From: Mesotaenium endlicherianum
Lineage: Eukaryota; Streptophyta; Zygnematophyceae; Zygnematales; Mesotaeniaceae
DNA length: 52,611 bases
Reading direction: 5' to 3'
Assembly: GCA_009602735.1 (NCBI GenBank)
Contig: WELA01012345.1
Coordinates: 350,003-402,613 of the forward strand
Shown: piece after piece, positions 43,516 to 52,470 of the stretch
Numbering within the stretch: the first letter of the stretch is position 1
How the letters are laid out: the number at the start of each line of letters is the position of its first letter
Translations under genes and position numbers: made by a program
The notes under the pieces: generated by a model
What the model was told of the DNA's origin: nothing
The model's database searches: none
The model's input: the letters and a program-made list of their open reading frames with translations, nothing else

Positions 43516-43768
43516 GGTGGCTGCTGGGGCCGAGGGGCAGGGTCACTGGACCGGTGGCGCCGTCTATCTCGGCTGCCCCGGGCGAAGATCGCAGCGCCCT
43601 CCCCCCGATGCGTGGGCTAACCGGCCCCCCGGCAGCCTGCGTTGGGCTGCTGCCGGGGTTTTGTGCGCAGCCAGGGTTTAGGCCCTGGCTGTGCGCAACC
43701 GTGCGCGGGCCGTCGGCACCGCGATCGAACATCCGGCCGCGTGGCGCAGTGGGTATAGCCCCCCCCTG
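43516..43768. repeat. direct repeat copy 2 in the D2 linker
   Basis: Partner of 42948-43195; ends GGGTATAGCCCCCCC. Confidence 0.8.
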
Positions 43769-44933
43769 ACTGCGGGTGGCTGCTCCGACCGCTGGATCTG
43801 TACGGGCTGAGCCGGGCCATGCGCGCGTGCCAAGTGGCAGCACGTGTGCGGCAGGGGCTGAGCCCTGGATGTGCGCAGCTGCGGGTGCGCTGTCGGCGCT
43901 TTTGCCGGCGATCCGGCCGCACAGCGCAGTCAGGACCCCCCCTTGCTGACCGAGGGTGGCGGCCGCTGCGGCCGTCGCTGCGCTGGCCGTGCAGACCTGC
44001 GCGCACGCGCCACTTGGCAGCGCGTGGGTGCAGCTGCTTTGCGCAGCTGCAGCTGCCGCTGTGACGACGTCGTGGCGTCGCCGGGGGTGCCGTGGACCTG
44101 GCAGCGCAGTGCGCTGGGCGCACGTGTGAGCCAGCGTGAGTGCGTGCATGCTGCCGTCGGCAGAGGCGGCCCCGCCTGGCGTGCCCGTGCCACGTGGCGG
44201 TTTCTGCTGGAGCCTGCTGTCTGCAGCAGCCAGCGAGGACCGGCTGTCCCTGCCTGTGCGCAGAGCTGCGCACGAGCGTGCCGCACGGACGGAGTGGGAG
44301 GTTGCAGCCGGACCCGCTGTAGCCGTGCATGCCGCCAGGTGCCCCCGTCCCTGCTTGCCAGCTGTCGCTACGCGGGCCGACGGGAGGCCTGCTGGTGCCA
44401 GCACGGAAGCGCAAGCCAGGGGCTCTGTCGGGGGCCTCGGCTGGCGCGCGGGCTGGCCCGCGTGCGCGCGAGTTTGTGCCGGGAGATGGCGCATCCGCGC
44501 AGTCGTGCAGCTTGCCATCCGGCAGTCTGTCGGGGCTCCGGCTGTTGCTGCTGACAGCTGTCAAAGCGGTGCGCACAGGGCTAGCAGAGCTGCCTGTGCG
44601 GGCGCCTGCAGCTCTGGCAGCGAGCGCTACGTCGTAACGCGGACGTGCGCGGGGCTGCGGTGCTGCCGCTGAGCCTGATGGGAGCGCTGAAGCTGTACGA
44701 GCACCAGCTGTCAGTGCCGTGGCGTAGGACGGTGGAGCGGACGCGAGGAGTGCTTCGCACGCGTTGTAGTTATCGACGTCGACGAGGCCACGGAGTCTAG
44801 CGATCTCCACGTTGGCCTCCACAAGGGCGTCGCTGACGTCGTCGAAGCTGCAGTAGTCGGCTCCAGGCATCAATGCGGCGTCCGTCGTGGCCGTAGCTGG
44901 GCGACCACCCGTACGAGGGTTGCGTGTGCCTCG
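43617..44933 (-). pseudogene. GC-rich linker after gag in D2
   Basis: Continues the gag frame after TAG at 44934, with a short ordered start (YCSFDDVSDALVEANVEIARL, which looks helical). Then it becomes Ala/Arg/Pro/Gly low complexity, and frames on both strands stay open because of GC content. True frame past about 44500 is uncertain. No domain recognised. Confidence 0.5.
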
Positions 44934-46085
44934 CTATCCAGCTGAAGGCGTAGGGCCGTCGCGAGCGCGTCCGTTCTCGACGTCGCGCTTCTTCTGCAGA
45001 CAGACGATCTGTAGGTGGCCGGCCTTGCCACAATAGGTGCAGTCGCCGGGCTTGCCATTCTGCGCAAGAGTGCAGTTCTGGCGTGAGTGGCCCGTCTTCC
45101 CGCAGGACCAGCAGGGATCGCTCGTGGTGGCAGCCATGGAAATGCGGCCACGCGTAGCTCCGCGCTGCTGCGTCTGCTGGGGCAGCTGAGAGCGCTGAGG
45201 CTGCTGCTGCTGCAACTGGGGCTGGCAGGCAGGCGTCGTGCGCGTCGTAGAAGACGGCAACACTGAGGCCTCCTGGCGCACGCCCGTGGATGCTAAGCCC
45301 ACACGATTGCTAATGTTGCTCCGTGCGGCGGCCAAGCTCTGCTTCTCAACGGAAAGGTAGGCCTGCTCCAGAGAATACTCTGAGCCGAGGCGGTCGATGA
45401 GGGGGACTACGGCCCTCTCCCTCAGACGCGGCTCGACGGCGCGCAAGAAGATCTTTGCGGCCTCCCGGTCAGTGACAGTGCCGACATCGCGGCGGAGGTG
45501 CACCAAGCGGCGGTACATCATGCGGATAGTCTCGTTCTTGCGTCGGAAGAAATGGTGCAGCTCGTACACCTTCTCTTCAGTTGCAGTCTAGAACTCTGTC
45601 TTTAGGATGTTCTAGAAGGCTTGCACTGGATCAGCTAGCAGGGTCGCCACTCGTGGGTCACCCACAAGCTCAGTGCGGGTACGGAGCTCGGCCTCCTTCT
45701 CACGGAAGGTGTCGCGGGCCTCGTGCGAGAGGTAGCGCATAAGCGTGTCGAAGACGTCGCGCTTAGTCAGCGTGGGTGTCTTGAGCTTTGCAACCGCGAA
45801 GTCAGTCTGAAACTCCGAGATGGTATCTTCCAGATCACAAGTGCCTGGCCTACCACTGAAGCGGTAGGCAGACCTGTCAGTCCTGACCTCGTGGTCACCT
45901 GCCATGGGATACCAGAAATCGTAGTGAGCCCACTGGGGAGATGGCTCAGAAGCAACTGCTGTGTGCTGGAGAGCAGGTTGCTCTTCTTCGGCGGGTTCAG
46001 TGATAGTGCTGAGATCTGAGTCTGAGTCTTCTCCACTAACCCCTTCGTAGTATGGCTGATAAGAAAGCCCACTACGGGTAGGCAT
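44934..46085 (-). pseudogene. gag: gag of D2 with two zinc knuckles
   Basis: ATG at 46085 (MPTRSGLSY). An acidic N-terminus is followed by a capsid-like helical region (LTKRDVFDTLMRYLSHEARDT, VYELHHFFRRKN, AAKIFLRAVEPRLR), a Gln-rich segment, and two zinc knuckles near the end, CWSCGKTGHSRQNC and CTYCGKAGHLQIVC, both CX2CX4HX4C. TAG codons stand at 45612 and 45588, each in the context TTC-TAG, where Gln (CAG) is the probable ancestor, and the frame ends with a third TAG at 44934. No frameshift is seen over 1.15 kb. Without readthrough only the first 157 residues would be made. Confidence 0.82.
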
Positions 46086-46142
46086 ACGCTGAAGGTTCTA
46101 ATTGCTTGCAGGCAAAGAGAGATCTTTTAGAAGTAAGGGAAG
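46086..46142 (-). other. leader of D2 between LTR and gag
   Basis: 57 bp. No sequence here matches the initiator tRNA-Met complement used by families A and C, so the primer-binding site is not recognised. It may use another tRNA or a site inside the tract CTTCCCTTACTTC next to the LTR. Confidence 0.5.
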
Positions 46143-47044
46143 TGTACTCTCCAGAGTGAGCACCTCAAGACTGTAATCTGGTAGGAAAACAACTAATGAA
46201 GTATGGCCCAAAAGATCACTGGAAGCACATCATGATCTTCAGAGTAGTCCTATGGCAAGGGCTTAAGCTGTGACTTTGCTCACCACTTGTGAAGTTCTTC
46301 AAGTGACTGGAAGCCTGGAGGGCTTGCTCTTCACAAGAGAGTAACTCAGTGGTCCTGAAAACACAAGAGATAAAAGTCTAAACTTTGCTGATAATCTTTG
46401 TTACCTACACCTGGCATAATGGACTTCTAAAAGATGTCTCTTCTAGGGACATCTCTAGTACTTATACTCCTGGAAATCCGGCGGGGTATGCGGCGGATCC
46501 AATGCATGTAGTCACTCTAGGAGGCTCTCCTATGTCCACTAATGTGTACAAGGCATGTACTAGCACTCCTATAGGCTAAGCATAACTCAAACCAATCAAA
46601 GCAAGGTGCGTAGGATATGCTACGTGTCCCTCATTGGCCGAGCTTACCTTGGGTGATTCTACCTAGATAGCGCCTCAAAAGTGGATCTGGAAATTGAGGA
46701 AGCTTCCTCTAGGAGTAGGTGATGCAGTCACCAAGTTATAGCCTCAATGATGCACATATACTATGGAAATGCAAAGCTTATGTAGGCTAAGGGGCTCGCG
46801 GATTTGTGCGCACAAGCTAGGGGTTTTAGGGGGTCACGAATAGGCAAGAATGTGCACATTGAAACACACATTGCCCTTTGGTGAGGATCCGCTAGGGGCC
46901 GGTAGGTGACGCGGACTAGTTCGCTCATATCTCGCTCGATACTTGACCAAATGACGCGAACCCGGTGCCATTCGGAAGGTGACTTGACGCGCTACACTTT
47001 GGTTACTTGGAAATTGAGAAAAGGTCAACGTATGGATGCGTAAA
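46143..47044 (-). repeat. 5' LTR of D2, cut by hAT2
   Basis: Minus orientation; ends GGAGAGTACA at 46143 and is interrupted at 47044 after GCGTAAA by hAT2. TATA box GTATAAGTA is seen on the minus strand near 46459. The TG end lies beyond hAT2, outside the window. Confidence 0.85.
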
Positions 47045-47160
47045 CAGGGTTACGCCGTACGCTTGTACGCTTAGTTCGACTAATACGCTAGTTCGCTTAG
47101 ATCGGTGTTCAAAAAAATGGACTAGTTCGCTTAACACGCTTAGTACGCCAACGTCACAAC
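47045..47160. repeat. hAT2 terminal region with iterated CGCTTAG motifs
   Basis: TACGCTTAGTTCG, TTCGCTTAGATCGG and ACACGCTTAGTACGCC within 116 bp, the conserved counterpart of 9695-9800. Confidence 0.55.
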
Positions 47161-47349
47161 GGCGTCGACGTGCAGTAGCGACGACGTTGACATTACATGT
47201 CGGTCGCACGTGTACAAAAGGCACGTCATGTCAGACTGTTTATTTCGTTCAAAATGACCGGTAACTTTTTTCGGGCAATTTCGGATCTGCTCTCTGCCCG
47301 GATTGCGGCGACAATTTCGAAAACTACTTTGAGCTTTTTCTATTTAGGG

Positions 47350-47422
47350 ATGTAAGCAAGCGGATTTGAACACCCACCGCCGGGTGCAGGGATAAGACGC
47401 TACCCAACCAACCATGCATGTT
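47350..47422 (-). other. tRNA-like segment 1 in hAT2
   Basis: Minus strand: TGGTTGGTTGGGTAGCG (A-box-like) and GGTGTTCAAATCCGC (B-box-like). Same position and order as in hAT1. Confidence 0.38.
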
Positions 47423-47509
47423 TCTTATTACTTCGCGATCGGTAATCACGTATTTATTAGGGCAAAAACGCTTGGCGAAAAGGAAATCACGGATTTCCAC
47501 AAAATGGAT

Positions 47510-47582
47510 GGTCCCGGGCGCCAGCCGTCGGGCTCGAACCCCCGCCACCAATTGCCGGAAGCGACGATTTACCAATTATTCA
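47510..47582 (-). other. tRNA-like segment 2 in hAT2
   Basis: Minus strand: ATTGGTAAATCGTC and GGGTTCGAGCCCGA; the latter fits the B-box consensus GGTTCGANNCC. Acceptor pairing is not convincing. Confidence 0.38.
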
Positions 47583-47676
47583 CTATAAGTAGCTATGACA
47601 ACCCGCATTCTTGTTTTTCAATAAAATGTCTTGTAACCGCTTTGTTTATGTACCATCTATACGACATTCAATCATG

Positions 47677-48130
47677 TCAAAGCTGGGAGGGCCGCTTAGC
47701 AAAGTTCTTTTTTGTACTTCCTAATTTATTTATTTGTTGAATTAGAACATTGAGCAGTATCATTATTTCTTAGTTGAGTACAACAAGCTTCAATGAAGAG
47801 GTATAAATATAATTCAACATCTTAGCAAGCATGTCTAACAACTAAGAAGTTCTTATAAATGCCACATTCAAGAGTGATTGAAGATAGATTAAGGATTATT
47901 TTCGTACTCTCTTTTTCTCACTAACACTGGGAGGGCCACTTAGCAGAGCATTCTTTTTGTACATTTTAACTAGCTAATTGATTCAATAAGAACACTTAGG
48001 AGTATCATTACTTCTTAAACGAGTAAAATGAGCTTTAATGTAGAAGTATAAACATGATTCATACTCTTTGCAAGCATGCATAAGAAGTTAGAGGTAATCC
48101 ATACCATGTAAGTCATTCACAAAGTACCAC
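47677..48130. repeat. duplicated block in the hAT2 3' region
   Basis: Two imperfect copies start CTGGGAGGGCCGCTTAGCA (47681) and CTGGGAGGGCCACTTAGCA (47927) and continue through AGTATCATTATTTCTTA / AGTATCATTACTTCTTA. About 245 bp period. Also present in hAT1. Non-coding; may hold the transcript 3' end. Confidence 0.65.
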
Positions 48131-48252
48131 ATTCCATGAAGACATAGGGCACAAAAAATTGATTTCAAATATATTCATTTTCTCAACCTCCTTTTTTTTC
48201 TTTAATATGTACATGCTACCTTTCGTACATACAAGTTAACTGACTAACACAT

Positions 48253-50604
48253 CTAGTAACCAATCGCTCTTGGCCTTCTTCTTAGTGGAGCGGAAACACT
48301 AGGTCGCTCCTCCACCTCCTCTTCCTCCACCTCCATCCCCTCACTCAACGAGGCATGCACGGCAAGATTGAGATCCTCCTCTTCAGATGTCTCCAAGAAC
48401 TCCGCTTCTTCAACCCATGGAGTCGCGCCGACACTTGGTCCAAGGAAGTCCAAACTCTTCTCCTGAAGTCTCAACATAGAATGCACGTACACTAACTTCT
48501 TTGCTCTAGTAGGGAGCAGCCTATTGCGAAGTGGACTATGAACAAACCCGTACTCAGACCAATTTCTCTCACATGCAGCTGCTGAACCGGGTTGCGACAA
48601 TATTCTCATAGCAAGAAGCTGAAGATTAGGACAATGACTTCCATATGTTTCCCACCACTTGTGAGCAGGCATCATGGTCTTATTAGCCTTGCAAACATCA
48701 TCGCCAAAAATGTCACCGCTCTGCCGGTAGAGCGCCAACTCTCGATCCACCAATGCTCGGTCAAGCACACTTCCTCCAACAAGGGTATTCCGCACGTCGG
48801 ACCAATCGGTTAGTAGACACTTCTCAATTGCCCAAGACTCATGGTCTTGGAACTCGGGGTCCAAATAGTAGCCTGTAGTCAAACAAAGTCAAGAAGTAAA
48901 CTTAGTATATGACAACACAATGCACTTCACAAAAGAGAGAGCAATAACAATAGCAAGCACAAAAACAAAAACAATGACCAGCACACGATAACAAGCATGC
49001 AAGAGAACGCCAGCCGCCAAGCAAAAAAGTGAGCAACATCAAAATAGAGTTTTACCTGCAGAATGCAGGGGGCTGTGAAGCTGCTCCCAGCGAGCCTTCA
49101 CGTCCTTCTTAACTTGGGTTATTTGTGCTGGTTTGAGTCCTACAATCTCATGCACATGCTCTTTAATGGCACTCATGCGAGCCCAAATCTTCCCAAGAGA
49201 AGGTTGTGGAGAGTCGACTAGTCGAAGGAGAACTACAATCGGCTCACACACGGCTACCCATACCTTCACTCGCTCCCAAAGTTCATCGTCGCGAACTAGG
49301 TCTCTAATCTCCGTAGCCTCACCTACACAACCGTTCTTTGCCGCCCACTCGAGCCATCTTCTGTCAGACACCATAGCTTGTAAGGTATCCCTCACAACAA
49401 TGAGTCGTTGCAAGCAAAGGAAGTTACTAGCAAACCTCGTGGGTCCTGGCTTCAACAACTCTAGTTTATTCTCAAGCCTTGCCCCATGCTCACGGTAAAG
49501 AGCGTGAGGCATGTGGTGGTTTGCAACAAACTGGACCAAGTGCTTGAAGCTATCGATTATGCCCTCTAGCTCTTTTACTTTTCCTATGTCTTTCAACAGC
49601 AGGTCCAAAATGTGAGCAGCACAAGGCGTCCAATATATATGCGGGTGCTTCTCACGAACCACATTACAACCAGCTACAATGTTAGCTGCAGAGTCTGTGC
49701 AAAGTTGTACGACATGATCGGCCCCTATTTTCTCCACGGCCGCAAGCAGGTGGCTACCAATGTACTCACCCGTTTTCCTTTCACCCTCAGTGTTGATAGC
49801 ATCCATGAACATTTCAGTGCCTCCCACAACCATAAGCACGTTAAGAAGAGGGTGCCCACATGGATCGGTCCACCCATCTGCTACAATGCTACAACCCATC
49901 TGTGGTAGTCCCTTTTTTTGTTTCTTCTCCCAAGCCTCTATCTTCGACACCTCTTTATCTAGTAGGGTACTTCCGAGAGGCTTATCCTTCATCGGGACAT
50001 ACACTAGACCCGTTTCTAAGGTGTACTTACTGACAGCAACCAACATGTCCCTAAAGAAGTCACTGCGAGCAACATTGAATGAGCAACCAGTGCCATAGAA
50101 GAAACGGGCGACAGTCTCATGAACAGCATCAGCATTCATCTTCTGCAACATGTCACTTATAGAGGTTTGCCCTGACTCCCTGCCTAAGGAGGGGGACTCT
50201 CCAGCACTTGCACAACCCCATTCATGCACGCGCTTTCGTGCAGCTTGTATGACACTCTTCCTACGTCGCGTTCCTAATAAAGAATTAGCCATACCGTTGC
50301 TACGGCTAATCATGAGATCTAGAACTTCATCGGGAACATCCTCACACTGACTAACATCCTTACAGCCTCCTGTGAAATGGCCACGAATCCGCGTGACTCC
50401 ACCGGTAAACTCCCTGGGGCAGTAGTTGCACTTCACCTTCGGATATGAATTCTTGGACTTGGCTTCCACAACGATGGTCACATGGCCCCACTCTGGACCA
50501 GACCTTGCAGCAACTGCCCTAGGGGGAAGACGAGCGGTTAAAGCTGCAGTGGACGCCCTCATTCCACCAAGCGTTGCTCCAGACGAAGTGCATGGTTGAG
50601 ACAT
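48253..50604 (-). CDS. hAT transposase, two exons, apparently intact
   Basis: Exon 1 is 50604-49056 and exon 2 is 48872-48253 (minus), together 722 codons plus TAG stop. The protein would bind element ends and cut and paste the transposon in the nucleus. N-terminal BED-type zinc finger: C59-X2-C62-X13-H76-X4-C81 (VKCNYCPREF). DUF659/RNase H-like core with VADGWTDPCGHP and QLCTDSAANIVAG supplying the two Asp, then TPCAAHILDLLLKD. C-terminal hAT dimerisation region ACERNWSEYGFVHSPLRNRL, followed by LVYVHSMLRLQEK and an acidic tail. The 183-bp intron has GT...AG ends and keeps the frame. ATG 50604 is chosen because TATTGCAG/GT just upstream looks like a splice acceptor of a 5'-UTR intron. No stop or frameshift seen; potentially active. 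Confidence 0.88.
48873..49055 (-). other. intron of the hAT2 transposase gene
   Basis: 183 bp. Donor TCTGCAG/GTAAAACTC, acceptor TTTGACTACAG/GCTACTATTTG, T-rich before the acceptor. Phase 1. Removal joins ...HSPLHSA to GYYLDPEF in frame. hAT1 has the same intron with a changed donor. Confidence 0.85.
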
Positions 50605-50689
50605 GATGCGCGTGAAACCTGCAATAATGAAGTACAGTAACAACTTGTAAGAGACATAACAAGATGCCATTCAAATGCCATTTAAACAA
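50605..50689 (-). promoter_or_regulatory. splice acceptor and 5' leader of the hAT2 transposase
   Basis: Minus strand ACTTCATTATTGCAG/GTTTCACGCGCATC then ATG. The AG/GT junction is conserved in hAT1, which supports a 5'-UTR intron whose donor lies in or beyond the arrays. Confidence 0.45.
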
Positions 50690-51720
50690 GCAAAAACACA
50701 ACAATAGGCAAACAAGAGAGCAGGCAATCCCAACAAAAGCACGGGCTGGCCGCCAGCCCCAACAGCAGCAAGCAAGGGGCTGGCAGCCAGCCCCGACAAG
50801 AGCACGCATGAGGTTGGCCGCCAACCCCGACACAAGCAAGCAGGACAACAGCCAGCCCCAACTAAGACCCTAAAACAGCAAGCAAGCCCGCCCTGACTAA
50901 ACCCTAAAATAGCAAGCACGGGCTGGCCGCCAGCCCCAACAGCAGCAAGCAAGGGGCTGGCAGCCAACCCCGACAAGATCACGCACGGGGTTGGCCGCCA
51001 GCCCCCACACGAGCAAGCACGACAACACCCAGCCTCAACTAAGACCCTAAAACAGCAAGCAAGCCCGCCCCGACTAAACCCTAAACAGCAAGCACGCGCA
51101 GGCCTCCAGCCCCAACAGCAGCAAGCAAGGGGCTGGCAGCCAGCCCCAACAAGAGCAAGCACGGGGCTGGCAGCCAGCCCCGACAAGACCACGCATGAGG
51201 TTGGCCGCCAGCCCCGACACGAGCAAGCACGACAACACCCAGCCTCAACTAAGTCCCTAAAACAGCAAGCAAGCCCGCCTCGACTAAACCCTAAAACAGC
51301 AAGCCAGCCCGCCCCGACTAAAACCCTAAGAGAGCAAGCAAGGGGCTGACAACCAGCCTCGACAAAACTCAAAAGCAAGTCCGGGGCTAACAGCCAGCCC
51401 CGACAAAACTAAGCAAGGCGCTGGCAGCCCGCCCCCACTAAAATCCTAAACAGCAAGCAAAGGCAAACCAGCCCGCCCTGACTGTAACCCTAAGACAACA
51501 GGCAAGGGACTGGCAGCCAGCCCTGACAAAAGCAAGCAAGGGGCTGACAACCAGCCCCGACAAGACTCAACAGCAAGCTCGGGGCTAACAGCCAGCCCCA
51601 CAAAACCAAGCAAGGGGCTAGCAGCTCGCCCTGACAAGAGCATGCAAGGGGCTGCTGCAGCAAAGCAGCAGCCAGCCCGCCCTGACCAGAGCATGCAAGG
51701 GGCGGCTGCAGCACAAAAGA
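50690..51720. repeat. hairpin-repeat array 1 of hAT2
   Basis: Units around GCAAGCAAGGGGCTGGCAG and CCAGCCCCGACAAGAGCA, plus a higher-order unit of about 170-200 bp that includes ACTAAGACCCTAAAACAGCA (at about 50860, 51030 and 51250). The same inverted repeat GGGGCTGGCAGCCAGCCCC as in hAT1. Confidence 0.85.
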
Positions 51721-52195
51721 CAGACTGCCCCGACCAAAGCAAGAGAAAAATACGCAAGGGAGGGAGACGCAGGGGAAGGGGGGGGGACCTGAAACACTTG
51801 TTGGAGATTGGCTGCGTGTGGATTGGCGCAAGGCCTGCCGACTCGCTCGTTTTGAACTTGGGCTGCTTCACACATAAAAGAAGGGACAATGTACACACAT
51901 GTAAGATAGACAACAACACACCAGCAAGAGCACGGTGCTGCAGCCAGACAGCCCCAACCAAAACAAGCAAGGGGCAACTGTAGCACAGCAGCAGCCAGAC
52001 AGCATGCCAGACAGCCCCACTCAAAAAAGCAAGGGGCGCGCGGACGCCACTACCAGTAAGAACAGGGCAAAGAGGGAGAAAGGAGATAGGGAAGGGCATG
52101 GCACCTGATGCGCGTGTCGGAAGACGTGTGTGCACCAATGAGGGGTGAGTCTGGTAGCTTCTTTTTCACGCCTTCCTCACTGATACAAGACACAC
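51721..52195. other. non-repetitive spacer between arrays in hAT2
   Basis: Conserved with hAT1 14701-15189, including GAACTTGGGCTGCTTCACAC. No coding signal; it could hold the transposase promoter or first exon. Confidence 0.55.
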
Positions 52196-52470
52196 AAAAG
52201 GGCATAGGGTCGTCAAAACAGCAGCAGCAATCCCAATCAAGCAAGCAAGGGGCGAGCTGCTGCAGCACCACAGCAGCCAGACAGCATGCACCAGACAGCA
52301 TGCAAAGGGCGGCTGCTGTAGCCAGACAGCAGGGCGGCAGCCAGCCCCACCAACAGCAAATAAGGGGCTGGCAGTCAGTCCCAACACAAGCAAGCAAGGG
52401 GCTGGCAGCCAGCCCCCACAGAAGAAAGCAAGGGGCTGGCAGCCAGCCCCGACCACAGCAAACAAGGGGC
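52196..52470. repeat. hairpin-repeat array 2 of hAT2
   Basis: GGGGCTGGCAGCCAGCCCC units and CAGACAGCATGC motifs, the counterpart of 15190-15440. Confidence 0.75.

Larger units (their letters stand above)
41808..43616 (-). pseudogene. aspartic protease region of D2 polyprotein
   Basis: Open from 43616 to a TAG at 41808. The N-terminal half is Arg/Gly/Ala-rich low complexity. The retropepsin domain lies at about 42050-42440: active site IMFDTGAQPVLISL (DTG codons at 42372-42380) and the second hydrophobic strand SFDVLLGQDVLFPIG. A C-terminal acidic segment leads to the linker. The protease itself looks intact. Base 42947 is undetermined. Confidence 0.78.
35443..47044 (-). mobile_element. Ty3/gypsy element D2 encoding a DNA methyltransferase and a PHD finger
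   Basis: Minus-strand element: 5' LTR (46143-47044, cut by hAT2), gag, GC-rich linker, protease, cytosine-5 methyltransferase, RT, RNase H, integrase, PHD finger, polypurine tract, 3' LTR. Domain order PR-RT-RH-IN is that of Ty3/gypsy. Gag to methyltransferase lie in one minus-strand frame broken mainly by TAG codons; RT and integrase are in two others. It is inserted in C-II and is itself the target of hAT2. Capture of methyltransferases by charophyte and dinoflagellate retrotransposons is reported (de Mendoza and colleagues, 2018); the PHD combination I do not know from the literature. Confidence 0.85.

Noticed and set aside
42622-43620. 332-codon plus-strand open frame
   Set aside because: GC-rich low complexity antisense to the D2 protease and linker; no recognisable domain.
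43735-43768. tRNA gene suggested by GTGGCGCAGTGGGTATAGC
   Set aside because: A-box-like only; no B box or acceptor pairing within 100 bp. It lies in the D2 linker repeat.
39171-46085. Genome-wide reassignment of TAG to Gln
   Set aside because: The intact hAT2 transposase and the C-I gag both end with TAG at the expected place, and element B also has TGA and TAA stops. Decay or local readthrough is simpler.
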